DNA of 64,000 nucleotides from the NCBI GenBank assembly GCA_004293675.1, contig READ01000018.1, positions 1 to 64,000 of the forward strand, given 5' to 3'. The position numbers were made by a program, and so were the translations under genes. This DNA is from Betaproteobacteria bacterium (lineage in GTDB: Bacteria; Pseudomonadota; Gammaproteobacteria; Burkholderiales; Casimicrobiaceae). The notes beneath the pieces were generated by a model, which saw only the letters and a list, made by a program, of their open reading frames with translations, was not told the origin of the DNA and made no database searches. Positions within the stretch are counted from its first letter, which is position 1, and the number at the start of each line of letters is the position of its first letter. This document shows positions 26,653 through 35,157 of this stretch, piece by piece.

Positions 26653-27081
26653 ATGAAACTTGTGTCAGAGCTACTTAAACTTCGCAACACAACGCTGTGG
26701 CACGTACGCCCCGACGACACGGTGTTTGATGCACTCAAACTGCTTGCTGATTACAGTGTTGGCGCGCTCGTCGTGATGGACAACGGGAAGTTGGTGGGCG
26801 TGCTCTCGGAGCGCGACTACACCCGAAAGGTCGCGCTGCAAGGCCGCTCGTCCAAGGACACCAAAGTAGCGGACATCATGACTAAAGATGTGCTTGTCGT
26901 GTCACCTACAACACGAACGGGTGAGTGCATGGCGCTGATGAGTCAAAAGAAAATTCGCCACTTACCGGTGGTCGATGGCAACACGGTCATCGCCATGATC
27001 TCGATCCGAGACATCATGGACGACATCATCGCTCAGCACGAATACACCATTTCCCAGCTTGAGAGCTACATCAATCAATAG
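26653..27081 (+). CDS. CBS-domain-pair protein
   Basis: About 142 residues made almost wholly of two CBS domains: HVRPDDTVFDALKLLADYSVGALVV (about 18-42), and VSPTTRTGECMALMSQKKIRHLPVVD (about 85-110). Such stand-alone CBS pairs bind adenosine nucleotides and act as energy sensors for partner proteins. ATG at 26653 is preferred over 26647 because GGAG at 26642-26645 is then 7 bases away. Convergent with the TRAP binding-protein gene, sharing a terminator. Confidence 0.88.
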   Translation: MKLVSELLKLRNTTLWHVRPDDTVFDALKLLADYSVGALVVMDNGKLVGVLSERDYTRKVALQGRSSKDTKVADIMTKDVLVVSPTTRTGECMALMSQKKIRHLPVVDGNTVIAMISIRDIMDDIIAQHEYTISQLESYINQ

Positions 27082-27118
27082 CGCCTGAGCCGTCCGCGCT
27101 GTTGAGCCGAAGGCAACA

Positions 27119-27152
27119 AAAAGCCCGCTGAGCTTTCACTGAGCGGGCTTTT
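27119..27152. terminator. Bidirectional terminator
   Basis: AAAAGCCCGCT (27119-27129) pairs with AGCGGGCTTTT (27142-27152) around a 12-base loop. A-run and T-run on either side make it usable from both strands, between the CBS gene and the dctP-like gene. Confidence 0.92.
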
Positions 27153-27177
27153 CCGTTTCTCGCGACTGTAATCTAAG

Positions 27178-28266
27178 TTACAGTTTTTGCGACTGCATGA
27201 ACGAGTCGAAACGCATCTCGGTGAAGCGGAACCACAGGTTCGCTTCTTGACGGAATTTCGAGTAGTCGTCGTAGATTTTTTTCCAAGAAGGATTCTTCGC
27301 CGAAATTTCGGAGTACAGGTCCATCGACTCTTTGAACGCTTTGTTCATCAGATCTTGTGGGAACGGATGCAGCTTGGTGCCGGCGGCTACCAACTGACGC
27401 AGGGCGCCAGGATTGCGAGCATCGTAGCGAGCTTGCATTTCCGTGTGAGCGAAAGCTGCCGCGTTTTCAACGATCGCTTTGTATTCAGGCGTCAGCGCGT
27501 CGAACGCTTTCTGATTGACGAACAGGTCGAGCTGCGCGCCACCTTCCCACCAACCGGGATAGTAGTAGTGGGGGGCAACTTTATTGAAACCAAGCTTCTG
27601 GTCATCGTAAGGACCGACCCATTCGCACGCATCGATGGTGCCCTTTTCGAGCGCCTGATAAATCTCGCCGCCGGGAATGTTTTGTGGCACCGCACCAAGG
27701 CGCGCGCACACACGACCCGCAAAACCACCCACGCGGAATTTGAGTCCTTTGAAATCTTCGGCCGACTTAACTTCTTTGCGGTACCAACCGCCCATTTGCG
27801 CACCGGTGTTACCCATCGGGAAGCTTGTGAAGTTGTATCGGGCGTATAGCTCGCGCATTAACTTGAGGCCATTGCCTTCAAACTGCCATGCGGTCATTTG
27901 TCGGCTGTTCAGTCCGAATGGAATCGCAGTACCCAGGGCGAAGGCGTCATCTTTACCGAAGTAGTAGTAGGGCGCGGTGTGTGCGCATTCGACGGTGCCG
28001 TTTTGCACGGCATCGACTACGCCTGGCATAGGCACCAGTTCACCGGCGGCATGCACAGAAATTTGGAACTTTCCGCCGGTCATTTTCGAGACTTGTTGAG
28101 CGAAGACCTCGGCTGCGCCGTAGATCGTGTCGAGCGACTTGGGGAAGCCCGACGTCAAACGCCAACGAACGGCTGGGTTTTGGCCAATCACCGCGGGTGC
28201 GGCAAGAATTGCTCCACCGGCAGCAGCGGTGGCTGCGCCCTTGGTCAGAAAGTCACGACGTTGCAT
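27178..28266 (-). CDS. TRAP transporter solute-binding protein (DctP/TakP type)
   Basis: 362 residues. It begins with a twin-arginine leader (MQRRDFLTKGAA, cleavage near residue 30), so it is exported folded. The body is that of the TRAP binding proteins of the TakP (2-oxoacid) subgroup: WRLTSGFPKSLDTIYGAAE, GLKFRVGGFAGRVCARLGAVPQNIPGGEIYQAL near 175-207, where the Arg is the conserved carboxylate ligand, and GTIDACEWVGPYDD near 210. It probably serves the dctQM permease encoded 1.5 kb away on the other strand. GGAGAGACT before the ATG is a good ribosome-binding site. Confidence 0.9.
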   Translation of the reverse strand: MQRRDFLTKGAATAAAGGAILAAPAVIGQNPAVRWRLTSGFPKSLDTIYGAAEVFAQQVSKMTGGKFQISVHAAGELVPMPGVVDAVQNGTVECAHTAPYYYFGKDDAFALGTAIPFGLNSRQMTAWQFEGNGLKLMRELYARYNFTSFPMGNTGAQMGGWYRKEVKSAEDFKGLKFRVGGFAGRVCARLGAVPQNIPGGEIYQALEKGTIDACEWVGPYDDQKLGFNKVAPHYYYPGWWEGGAQLDLFVNQKAFDALTPEYKAIVENAAAFAHTEMQARYDARNPGALRQLVAAGTKLHPFPQDLMNKAFKESMDLYSEISAKNPSWKKIYDDYSKFRQEANLWFRFTEMRFDSFMQSQKL

Positions 28267-28550
28267 AGTCTCTCCATTTAGTTGAATATAAAAATCGTTG
28301 TTGGTTCCCGCATCTCTCGCCAGACACCTGAAACCAGTAGGACCAAACGTGGCAGTGAATGCACTGGCTCACCCCGCCTATCCTTAGAATTCTAGGGGCG
28401 CAAAACGTCTTGTGACACTGGGTTTTCCCCTTGCTCGCGACTGGGAATCGATTGCCGCCCCCATTGAGCGCTCAGTGGGCTGCGCGACGTCGCTACGGCC
28501 GCGCCGGGGCCGCAGCCACAAGTTCGTAGAGCGAAGCGCTGCCGCGGCGG
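28267..28550. other. Gene-free stretch between dctP-like and antiporter genes
   Basis: This divergent intergenic region (to 28676 with the decamer repeats) must hold two promoters. I cannot place -35/-10 boxes with confidence. A GC-rich part at 28480-28550 has no family resemblance when translated. Confidence 0.4.
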
Positions 28551-28605
28551 CAGGTTGCACCAGGTTGCATTCGGTTGCATTGGGTTACATTGGGTCGGGT
28601 TGCAT
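28551..28605. repeat. Decamer tandem repeat (CAGGTTGCAT type)
   Basis: At least four in-phase 10-base units, CAGGTTGCAC, CAGGTTGCAT, TCGGTTGCAT and TGGGTTACAT, are followed by a partly shifted TGGGTCGGGTTGCAT. It lies about 70 bases before the antiporter start. Confidence 0.8.
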
Positions 28606-28676
28606 TGCGACGCGTAAAATCAAACTGCCACGATGCAGACCACTCGGCTGCTGGCGCTCACCGAACCCCCTTAGCA

Positions 28677-29960
28677 ATGAATCCCACCACTCTGCAAATC
28701 GTTGGCCTGTGTCTGTTTACCGTTGCGGTGCTCCACACCTTTAGCGTTAAGTACTTCGAGCAACTGGCGCACCGCTACCCGAGCCACAGCGGTCTCTTTC
28801 ACTTCATGGGCGAAGTCGAAGCGGTGTTTGGTTTTTGGGCGATGGTTTTGGTGACATACATGTTTTTCGCGCTGGGAAAAACACCCGCTGTCGAGTATTT
28901 GAACAGCCGCAATTTCACCGAACCCATGTTCGTATTTGTCATCATGGTCGTGGCGGCCAGCAAGCCGATTGTTAGTGTTGTGGCGTGGTTAGTGCGCATG
29001 ATCACCATTGGGACGCCGGTCAAAGCAAAGAACAGGATTTACGTTTTTTACTTCCTGGTGCTCTCCCTGGTGCCCCTGCTCGGCTCGTTCATTACGGAGC
29101 CAGCCGCGATGACACTGGCGGCGTTTATGCTGCGCGACGCCATTTTTCGAGATCAAGACGTAACGACCAAAGTGAAGTACGCCACTGTTGGCGCGCTATT
29201 TGTGAACGTATCGATTGGTGGCGTGTTGACGGCCTATGCGGCGCCGCCGGTGTTGATGGTTGCCTCAACTTGGGGCTGGGATTCGAAATTCATGTTTCTC
29301 AACTTTGGCTGGGAAGCGATGCTGGCCTGCACGATCAACGCGTTGGCGGCGACGTTTTACGCACGCCACTGTCTTGCAAAAGTTCGCTTCAACCCCTTAC
29401 GCTCGCCGCCAGATATTCCTTGGTCAGTGATCGCCATCAGCATGGCGTTTCTTGCTGGCGTGGTTGTGTTTGCGCACTACACGCCGGTGTTTATGGGCAT
29501 CTTTCTGTTTTTCCTTGGTTTCGCAACCGCATATGAGCGCTTTCAAGATCGCTTGATTTTGAAAGAAGCGCTGATGGTGGGGTTCTTTTTGGCGGGACTG
29601 GTAGTGCTTGGCGGACAGCAAGCCTGGTGGTTGCAACCGCTACTCACGAAAATGTCGCCCGATGCCGTGTACTTCGGTGCAACCGCGCTCACAGCCGTCA
29701 CCGACAACGCTGCGTTAACGTACTTGGCCTCGCTAGTGCCGGGACTCTCCGATGAATTCAAATACATGGTCGTGGCAGGCGCTGTCACCGGCGGCGGACT
29801 CACGGTCATCGCCAATGCGCCCAACCCCGCGGGCTACTCGATCTTGAAGGGATCGTTCCCCGAGCAAGCCATCGGCGCGGGCGGACTGCTCATCGCGGCA
29901 ATACCGCCGACCTGCGTCGCGATTTTGTGCTTTTACGGGCTACACAAAATTACGGGCTGA
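28677..29960 (+). CDS. Putative Na+/H+ antiporter family protein (PF07399-like)
   Basis: About 427 residues, roughly 11-12 hydrophobic segments. The stretches SFITEPAAMTLAAFMLRD near 120-137 and AVTDNAALTYLASLVPG near 337, together with GGGLTVIANAPNPAGYSIL near 372, match the conserved half-helix loops of the ion-transporter group annotated as putative Na+/H+ antiporters. Transport activity is inferred from family. ATG at 28677 begins just before the first helix; the in-frame extension to 28575 runs through a tandem repeat. A decayed copy of its 3' end lies at about 32194-32364. Confidence 0.78.
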   Translation: MNPTTLQIVGLCLFTVAVLHTFSVKYFEQLAHRYPSHSGLFHFMGEVEAVFGFWAMVLVTYMFFALGKTPAVEYLNSRNFTEPMFVFVIMVVAASKPIVSVVAWLVRMITIGTPVKAKNRIYVFYFLVLSLVPLLGSFITEPAAMTLAAFMLRDAIFRDQDVTTKVKYATVGALFVNVSIGGVLTAYAAPPVLMVASTWGWDSKFMFLNFGWEAMLACTINALAATFYARHCLAKVRFNPLRSPPDIPWSVIAISMAFLAGVVVFAHYTPVFMGIFLFFLGFATAYERFQDRLILKEALMVGFFLAGLVVLGGQQAWWLQPLLTKMSPDAVYFGATALTAVTDNAALTYLASLVPGLSDEFKYMVVAGAVTGGGLTVIANAPNPAGYSILKGSFPEQAIGAGGLLIAAIPPTCVAILCFYGLHKITG

Positions 29961-30031
29961 CGCGGTAACGGACCCCTATTGACCGAGTGTCTATGACGCG
30001 TCGCAGTTCGCCACCAGACGCGCTGTGACGC

Positions 30032-30769
30032 TTAGCCCATCGTTACTTTACGGACGAGCTCATCGCCACTTTTTAGAGTCACTTCGGCTTCAGGCAGCGG
30101 CACGTCGATGCGATAGAGCCGCCCGCGATCAACTTCGTCCGGTCGAATGCGCTCCGCATTCATCAAGTGCGCCCAAACACTTTCGGAGCGCGACGCGATA
30201 GTGACCGTTCTCTCAATCGAATCGATCAGCGGTTTGTTTTCGGTTGCCGGCATCAGCAGTGCCAACACCAGCGGCAGTGAGACAAAACCGTACGTCGCTG
30301 ATTTTGGCCAATCTGTCCATTTGCAGATGGCTCCCATAATGAGTCCGCCGACACCACCGTACAACATGAATAGCGGTACGATGATGATGGCACAAATCAA
30401 TCCTTCGATCATGATGAGCAAAGTGCCTATAACGAAAAACATATTGGCGAACGCGCCAAATGTGAAGTAACCCATCCACGTACGGTCGCCATCGCGTTTG
30501 GCAACGTAAATCGTCACGGCGCTCACGGCCAACGGCGCGAACGAAATGAACGACCAGCTTATAGCCGACCAAGCTCCGCCGGGCGCACCCGAAAAAGCAA
30601 GTCGCAGCACCGTGCCAACAATGGCACCGCAGGCCAACGGCCACCAGTTCGAATAGGGGAGCCGTCCTTTTTTGACAATGGGCGACGTAGGCGATGGGTC
30701 GAAGACTGCGCCTGTTTCTGTACGGGTGGCGTCAACAGAGTCTTGCTTGTCGTTGCTATTAGTAGTCAT
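30032..30769 (-). CDS. Membrane protein with C-terminally cut SRPBCC domain
   Basis: 245 residues. About six hydrophobic segments (residues ~40-180) are followed by RTVTIASRSESVWAHLMNAERIRPDE, which looks like the start of an SRPBCC (START-like, polyketide-cyclase) domain. That domain normally runs some 140 residues, but here the protein ends about 60 residues in, after VRKVTMG. The bases after the stop show no continuation in any frame, so the gene is truncated or was fused to foreign DNA rather than carrying a point mutation. It overlaps the desaturase stop (ATGA), so it is translated as part of that operon. Function unknown. Confidence 0.65.
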   Translation of the reverse strand: MTTNSNDKQDSVDATRTETGAVFDPSPTSPIVKKGRLPYSNWWPLACGAIVGTVLRLAFSGAPGGAWSAISWSFISFAPLAVSAVTIYVAKRDGDRTWMGYFTFGAFANMFFVIGTLLIMIEGLICAIIIVPLFMLYGGVGGLIMGAICKWTDWPKSATYGFVSLPLVLALLMPATENKPLIDSIERTVTIASRSESVWAHLMNAERIRPDEVDRGRLYRIDVPLPEAEVTLKSGDELVRKVTMG

Positions 30770-31755
30770 GGCATTGTGTTTTCAGTGTTATGACTCGGCG
30801 CAATATTCGGATCGAACATTTCTGCACCCGTTGGCGACCAATTCAAGTGGAGCGGAATCAATTCTTCGCGCGGCGCTAAATCTTCAGGCAGACGAAAGCC
30901 CCAAGCTAGGCCCACCGCCTCAAGCAACTTCAACATCCACCAGCCCGGGTCCCATTCACCGGGCGCAAGACCCAGCCGGGCGGAACCCGGGTAGGCGTGG
31001 TGGTTGTTATGCCAGCTCTCGCCCATAGTGATTAATGACACCCAGCCGATGTTGTGCCCCTGAACAGCGGCACCGCGAATTTCGTAATTCATCGGCCCGT
31101 GGTTGTGCGCGAAATACCCAATGAGCCAGTGTCCAAACACTCCCGCCGTGACTCGCGCGCAAACGCCCCAAAAAACGAAGGCCCAACCGCCCCACAGATA
31201 AAACAGCAGAATCACCACCCCGTGCTGAAACATCCACGTTCGTTCGAAGAATTGGAAAACACGATCGTTAGCGATGCGTGATTCCAGCTCAATGCGCGGC
31301 GCATTCAACAGATGTAAGTCGCAGTTCAACTGCCACCATGCGTCACGCCAAAAGCCGCCACCGTGACGCAAATATTCATGGCAACGGGGCAAGCGCTGCG
31401 CGAAATCGCGCAACTCGTGCTGCCGGAGTAATCCCACGGGCCCCGCCAGGCCGACCTGCAATCCGCAGTAAACAAGAGTGTATTCAAGCCAGCGGGGGCA
31501 TTCAAAACTGTTGTGAATGAACTTTCTATGGCTACCAAGCGAGTGACCCAATAGAAGGACAAACAACGTCGAACCGACAAATAACGCAAACGCTGACCAA
31601 GTGAACGTCGCGATACCACCGATCAGCGCTGAAGCCGCCATCGATACGAACCAGATCGACTTTACCGGCGACCAACGCACCTCGCCCACGACCACATCGG
31701 CAGCGCTTTCAACGCTGACGCGATGCTTTGCAGCGGAGTGATCAGCTAGTTGCAT
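30766..31755 (-). CDS. Membrane fatty-acid-desaturase-like protein
   Basis: 329 residues of the membrane desaturase superfamily. His boxes seen: HSLGSHRKFIH near 70, LRQHELRDFAQRLPRCHEYLRH near 110-131 in the place of box 2, HNHG near 215 and GESWHNNHHAYPGSAR near 245, the canonical third box. Box 2 lacks the usual HxxHH, so substrate or chemistry may differ from acyl-CoA delta-9 desaturases. Several hydrophobic segments flank the boxes. The second gene of an arsR-desaturase-membrane protein operon. Confidence 0.75.
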   Translation of the reverse strand: MQLADHSAAKHRVSVESAADVVVGEVRWSPVKSIWFVSMAASALIGGIATFTWSAFALFVGSTLFVLLLGHSLGSHRKFIHNSFECPRWLEYTLVYCGLQVGLAGPVGLLRQHELRDFAQRLPRCHEYLRHGGGFWRDAWWQLNCDLHLLNAPRIELESRIANDRVFQFFERTWMFQHGVVILLFYLWGGWAFVFWGVCARVTAGVFGHWLIGYFAHNHGPMNYEIRGAAVQGHNIGWVSLITMGESWHNNHHAYPGSARLGLAPGEWDPGWWMLKLLEAVGLAWGFRLPEDLAPREELIPLHLNWSPTGAEMFDPNIAPSHNTENTMP

Positions 31756-31794
31756 CGCACTTGCAATTCATTGGCCGCACCATTAAGACTTTTG

Positions 31795-32103
31795 CTAACG
31801 TTTACGTAGGGCACTTGATTCGCGCTTCAGCGGCCGACCCGTCGGGCACAACTCAAACGCATAACCGGTCAACGTATTGACCAAGTTGTCGCTATTGAGT
31901 CGGTAGTAAACGAATTGACCCCGACGTTCACTGGTAATGAGTTCAGCATTTTCGAGCACCGATAAGTGACGCGAAATCGCCGGTGTGGTCATCTCAAACC
32001 GCGCCGCCAAATCGGTTGTGGACAGCTCGGCCTCTGACAAATACGCCAATATTTGGCGACGCGGGGTCGAGGCAAGCGCATCAAAAACGTCGTTGATTTT
32101 CAC
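31795..32103 (-). CDS. ArsR-family winged-helix regulator
   Basis: 102 residues: FDALASTPRRQILAYLSEAELSTTDLAARFEMTTPAISRHLSVLENAELI is a clear ArsR helix-turn-helix, followed by RRGQFVYYRLN, the beta-wing. No metal-binding cysteine pair (CxC) of the classical ArsR/SmtB type is visible; a single Cys lies near 88. It is 39 bp upstream of the desaturase gene on the same strand and probably controls that operon. AT-rich sequence at 32104-32140 likely contains its promoter. Confidence 0.85.
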   Translation of the reverse strand: MKINDVFDALASTPRRQILAYLSEAELSTTDLAARFEMTTPAISRHLSVLENAELITSERRGQFVYYRLNSDNLVNTLTGYAFELCPTGRPLKRESSALRKR

Positions 32104-32174
32104 AATTCATTAATTAAACAATATGTTAATAATTAAATCATGCAATCCCAAATCTGTCAATCGTTGCGCTTGCT

Positions 32175-32364
32175 CTGTAGCTCCCAGCGCTCAGGGCGTG
32201 GCCTGACCGCAATCGCCAACGCCCCCCCCCCCGGCCCAGCCGGTTGTGCCGTTTTGAAACGCAATTTCCCAGACTCGGACATCAAGGCCGGAGGCTTACT
32301 GCTGTGCGCTTTGCCGCCGACGATCATTGCGATCGCCACGCTTTTGGAGTTTGCGCTAGATTAG
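32175..32364 (+). pseudogene. Remnant of a second Na+/H+ antiporter-like gene (3' end)
   Basis: In one frame, GLTAIANAPPPGPAG, then KAGGLLLCALPPTIIAIA, matches the C-terminal ~55 residues of the intact antiporter at 28677-29960 (GLTVIANAPNPAG ... GAGGLLIAAIPPTCVAI) but is clearly diverged. A run of twelve C bases at the NPAG equivalent (32222-32233) and a frame change near 32190 mark decay. The rest of the gene is missing; the arsR gene lies directly upstream in the opposite direction. A 116-bp element starts 14 bases after its stop. Confidence 0.8.
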
Positions 32365-32378
32365 GATTTAGCAATCCT

Positions 32379-32494
32379 AGCTTTATTTGCCAAAGCCATA
32401 TGAATTATGGATTTAACAGTTTTTTGGCCTGTTATCAAATCATAGTTTTTATGACTGAAAACGATTATTTATAAAGGCGTTAGCTGAAAGAGCT
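32379..32494. repeat. 116-bp AT-rich inverted-end element, copy E
   Basis: Left end: AGCTTTA, 9 bases, GCC, 10 bases, TGG. Right end on the minus strand: AGCTCTT, 9 bases, GCC, 10 bases, ATC. Length is 116 bp. Within the left end CCATA/TATGG can form a stem. It lies between the antiporter remnant and the convergent methyltransferase gene. Confidence 0.8.
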
Positions 32495-32529
32495 GGTTCA
32501 ACATTCCCTAAATCAGCGCGCACGCCTGA

Positions 32530-33108
32530 CTAGCTCAGTTTTCGAGCGATGATTTTTTGTTTCACCGCCTCGACGGTGACTCGGCTGTCTTTCGCGACGT
32601 TCGCGCTGGTCGAATCGGCCTCAAAGGGTGCAGTTTCGAACTCCGGCCCTTGCTCAAACGCGATCACCTCAAACTGGTCGCGAGTTCGGGCGAGTAGTTC
32701 GTTCGAGCGCAACAGAAAATCGGGGCGAGACGGTTTGCCGAATTGCTCGTTGCCATCCATGAAGGTTTCGTAGAGCAAAAGACCGCCCGGTTTCACCGTG
32801 GCCAACAGCCCATTAAACGTTGGGCGCCACAAATAGTTGCAGACCAGCACGGCGTCAAACGACGCGGGCGCGTACGGCCACGAGCCGCTCTCTAAATCAA
32901 GGCAGTCGCTAGTTACGTTAGCCACAGCGCGCAGCCAATCCAATGCCGCTTCGTCACGATCCACGGCTGTGACCATTGCGCCGCGTCGCGCGAAAAATGT
33001 GGCGTGGCGTCCGTGACCACAAGCGACATCGAGCAACGTGGCCCCCGCTGGCACCCATGGGGCGAAGCGACTCAACCAATTTGAAGGCGTTTGTGTGTTG
33101 TGAAGCAT
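32530..33108 (-). CDS. Small class I SAM-dependent methyltransferase (TehB-like)
   Basis: 192 residues. Motif I is LLDVACGHGRHATFFARRG near 25-43, with the acidic AVDRDEAALDWLR and DAVLVCNYLWRP (motif IV). Size and the GHGRHA variant of the glycine loop match small stand-alone methyltransferases related to TehB. The substrate is unknown. ATG at 33108. Confidence 0.8.
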   Translation of the reverse strand: MLHNTQTPSNWLSRFAPWVPAGATLLDVACGHGRHATFFARRGAMVTAVDRDEAALDWLRAVANVTSDCLDLESGSWPYAPASFDAVLVCNYLWRPTFNGLLATVKPGGLLLYETFMDGNEQFGKPSRPDFLLRSNELLARTRDQFEVIAFEQGPEFETAPFEADSTSANVAKDSRVTVEAVKQKIIARKLS

Positions 33109-33365
33109 TGCAAAACTACATCGGAAAAATCAGAGCGGCATTGAGGGCCCGCAGCGGGGTGAAGCGATTGCCAAAACACCGCTCGGCTGCTGATGACGCC
33201 GCGGGCACAAGCAGGCTCGACACAGTGCGATTAAGGGTTAGCGAATCTTACCCTCAGCCCCGAATTTGATCACTTGCATCACTGCGTCCCATGCCGAAAA
33301 ATTGCATTGACCGGACTTCGCGTTAGAAAAACAAAGCGCATCGCGATCCAACTGTACAAAGCACA

Positions 33366-35114
33366 ATGAAGACTTTCTTTTCATCTCTTGACCGGCGCGG
33401 ATTAAGCAACGCCGCAGTGATCGCAGCCGTCACATTACTGCTGAGCGGCCAAGCGCTAGCGGCATTTAGCAACGGCACCGGCATCGCGATCATCCCGGGC
33501 AGCGGTTTTGGCTGGGGCATGGCGCTGCAACCCGATGGCAAAGTTTTAGCTGCCGGACCGTGCGGCAGCACGCACTGTGTGGCACGTTTGAACGCCAACG
33601 GCACGCTCGACACAACGTTTGACGCGACAGGCCCCACACCCGGCCGCGTCGCGATCTCTGGGCTTTTCTCCGAGACAGGTCGCGGTACGGTCAAACTCTT
33701 GGTGCGCACCGACGGCAAGATCGTGTTCGGCGGCACTTGCAGGGCGACCGCATCCATCAACGATCCGTCCCGCTTTTGTATTGCCCGACTCAATAGCAAT
33801 GGCACGCTAGACACTACATTCATCGGGCCCAACGCTACGTCGGGTGCGGGGCGCTTTGTTGTACCAATCACCGCGAGCTCGAATGATCTTTTGATGGGCA
33901 TGACCATCGAAGCCAACAATAACCAAAAACTTGTGTTGGTCGGAGAGTGTGGACAGACCTATCACTGCGTGGCGCGACTCAACGACGACGGCACATTCGA
34001 TCAAGGCTTCAGCGGTCCCGGTGCAGCCATTGCTGGACCGGGAAATCCGGTCGGCCCCGGACGCGATGTCTTTCTGCATCTGTTGGGCAGCGGCCAAGGC
34101 TCAGCGCGTGCCGTCACAACTCAGCCGAACGGGAAAATCATCATCATTGGCAAATGTATTGACTTCTTTCAGAGAGACTACCTTTGCATGACCAAGCTCA
34201 ACCAAGACGGTGGGCTCGATACGGATTTCAATGGTGACGATACAGCGCCGGGGATAAATCCGGGGCGCATCGCGATTGCCATAGACAATACCGATGAAGT
34301 TGGCCTCGATGTCGCCATGCAGCCCGACGGCCGTTTTGTCGTGCTTTGCCGCCACGGCTACTTCGACACCTGCGTGTATCGCTTTGAAGAGGGTGGCAAG
34401 CTTGACAAGAACTTCAGCTCGGGTCGCCCCTTTCCGAGTAAACCGGGGCGAACGGTTTTCAGCACTGTTCAGCGCCCCGTCGCGATAGCGCTCACGCCTT
34501 CCGGATCGAGCGTTAACAACCGAGTGCTAGCGCTCGGCAGGTACAACAAAAACCTCGTTGTGGGTTTCCACATCGGCGCACTCCTCAACGAATCGGGTGG
34601 CCAAAGCGACGGCATCATCGACACCGGACTGATCGGCCCGAATGGCAATGGCGAAGGAGAAGTGTCCTACGACGCGTGGTACGGCGGTGGTCTCGATTCA
34701 TTCGTTAATCCCACAGGCATCGTGGCGCAATCTGATGGATCGTTCTTCGTCGTGTCCACCTGCAACAGTCAAATGTGTGTCTACAAATTCCGAACAGACG
34801 GTGCGCTCGACACCAGCCCCTGCCGCGCTGATGTGGATGGCGACACGCGAATCTCCGCCGCGTCGGACGGCGTGGGGCTCATTCGCGCCATGCTAGCGTT
34901 ACCCGGCGCGCAGGTAATTCCCGCCGGTACGGGCTACGACATTGATAGCGACGGCGTTTTGAGCGCATCGCGCGATGGGTTGCTCTTCGCGCGTCGCATG
35001 CTGGGATTTAAGGGCAGCGCGCTCGTCCGCGGCATTTCGTTTGCCTCGGGCGCTGTTCGTACCGATCCAGCGGACATCGAGTTGTACTTAAAAAACCGCT
35101 GCAACGTTCAGTAG
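33366..35114 (+). CDS. Secreted delta-60-repeat protein with dockerin-like tail
   Basis: 582 residues. A signal peptide ends near ALA-AF (about 33). The bulk is a series of delta-60 repeats (ALQPDGKVLAAG ... ARLNANGTLDTTFD; TQPNGKIIIIGK ... TKLNQDGGLDTDF; AMQPDGRFVVL ... YRFEEGGKLDKNF), each a beta-blade-like unit with several cysteine pairs. The last ~90 residues hold two EF-hand-like loops (DVDGDTRISAASDG and DIDSDGVLSASRDG) as in dockerin type I modules, which bind Ca2+. It is probably an exported surface protein; the ligand is unknown. ATG at 33366; no operon partners. Confidence 0.82.
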   Translation: MKTFFSSLDRRGLSNAAVIAAVTLLLSGQALAAFSNGTGIAIIPGSGFGWGMALQPDGKVLAAGPCGSTHCVARLNANGTLDTTFDATGPTPGRVAISGLFSETGRGTVKLLVRTDGKIVFGGTCRATASINDPSRFCIARLNSNGTLDTTFIGPNATSGAGRFVVPITASSNDLLMGMTIEANNNQKLVLVGECGQTYHCVARLNDDGTFDQGFSGPGAAIAGPGNPVGPGRDVFLHLLGSGQGSARAVTTQPNGKIIIIGKCIDFFQRDYLCMTKLNQDGGLDTDFNGDDTAPGINPGRIAIAIDNTDEVGLDVAMQPDGRFVVLCRHGYFDTCVYRFEEGGKLDKNFSSGRPFPSKPGRTVFSTVQRPVAIALTPSGSSVNNRVLALGRYNKNLVVGFHIGALLNESGGQSDGIIDTGLIGPNGNGEGEVSYDAWYGGGLDSFVNPTGIVAQSDGSFFVVSTCNSQMCVYKFRTDGALDTSPCRADVDGDTRISAASDGVGLIRAMLALPGAQVIPAGTGYDIDSDGVLSASRDGLLFARRMLGFKGSALVRGISFASGAVRTDPADIELYLKNRCNVQ

Positions 35115-35157
35115 AAAAATGAGGCTCTGCGTTGCCGCACAAAGCCGTTGCCTGTAG

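Noticed and set aside
32222-32233. The run of C bases as a phase-variation switch.
   Set aside because: The surrounding gene is only a 3' remnant with other defects, so length changes would not restore a product.
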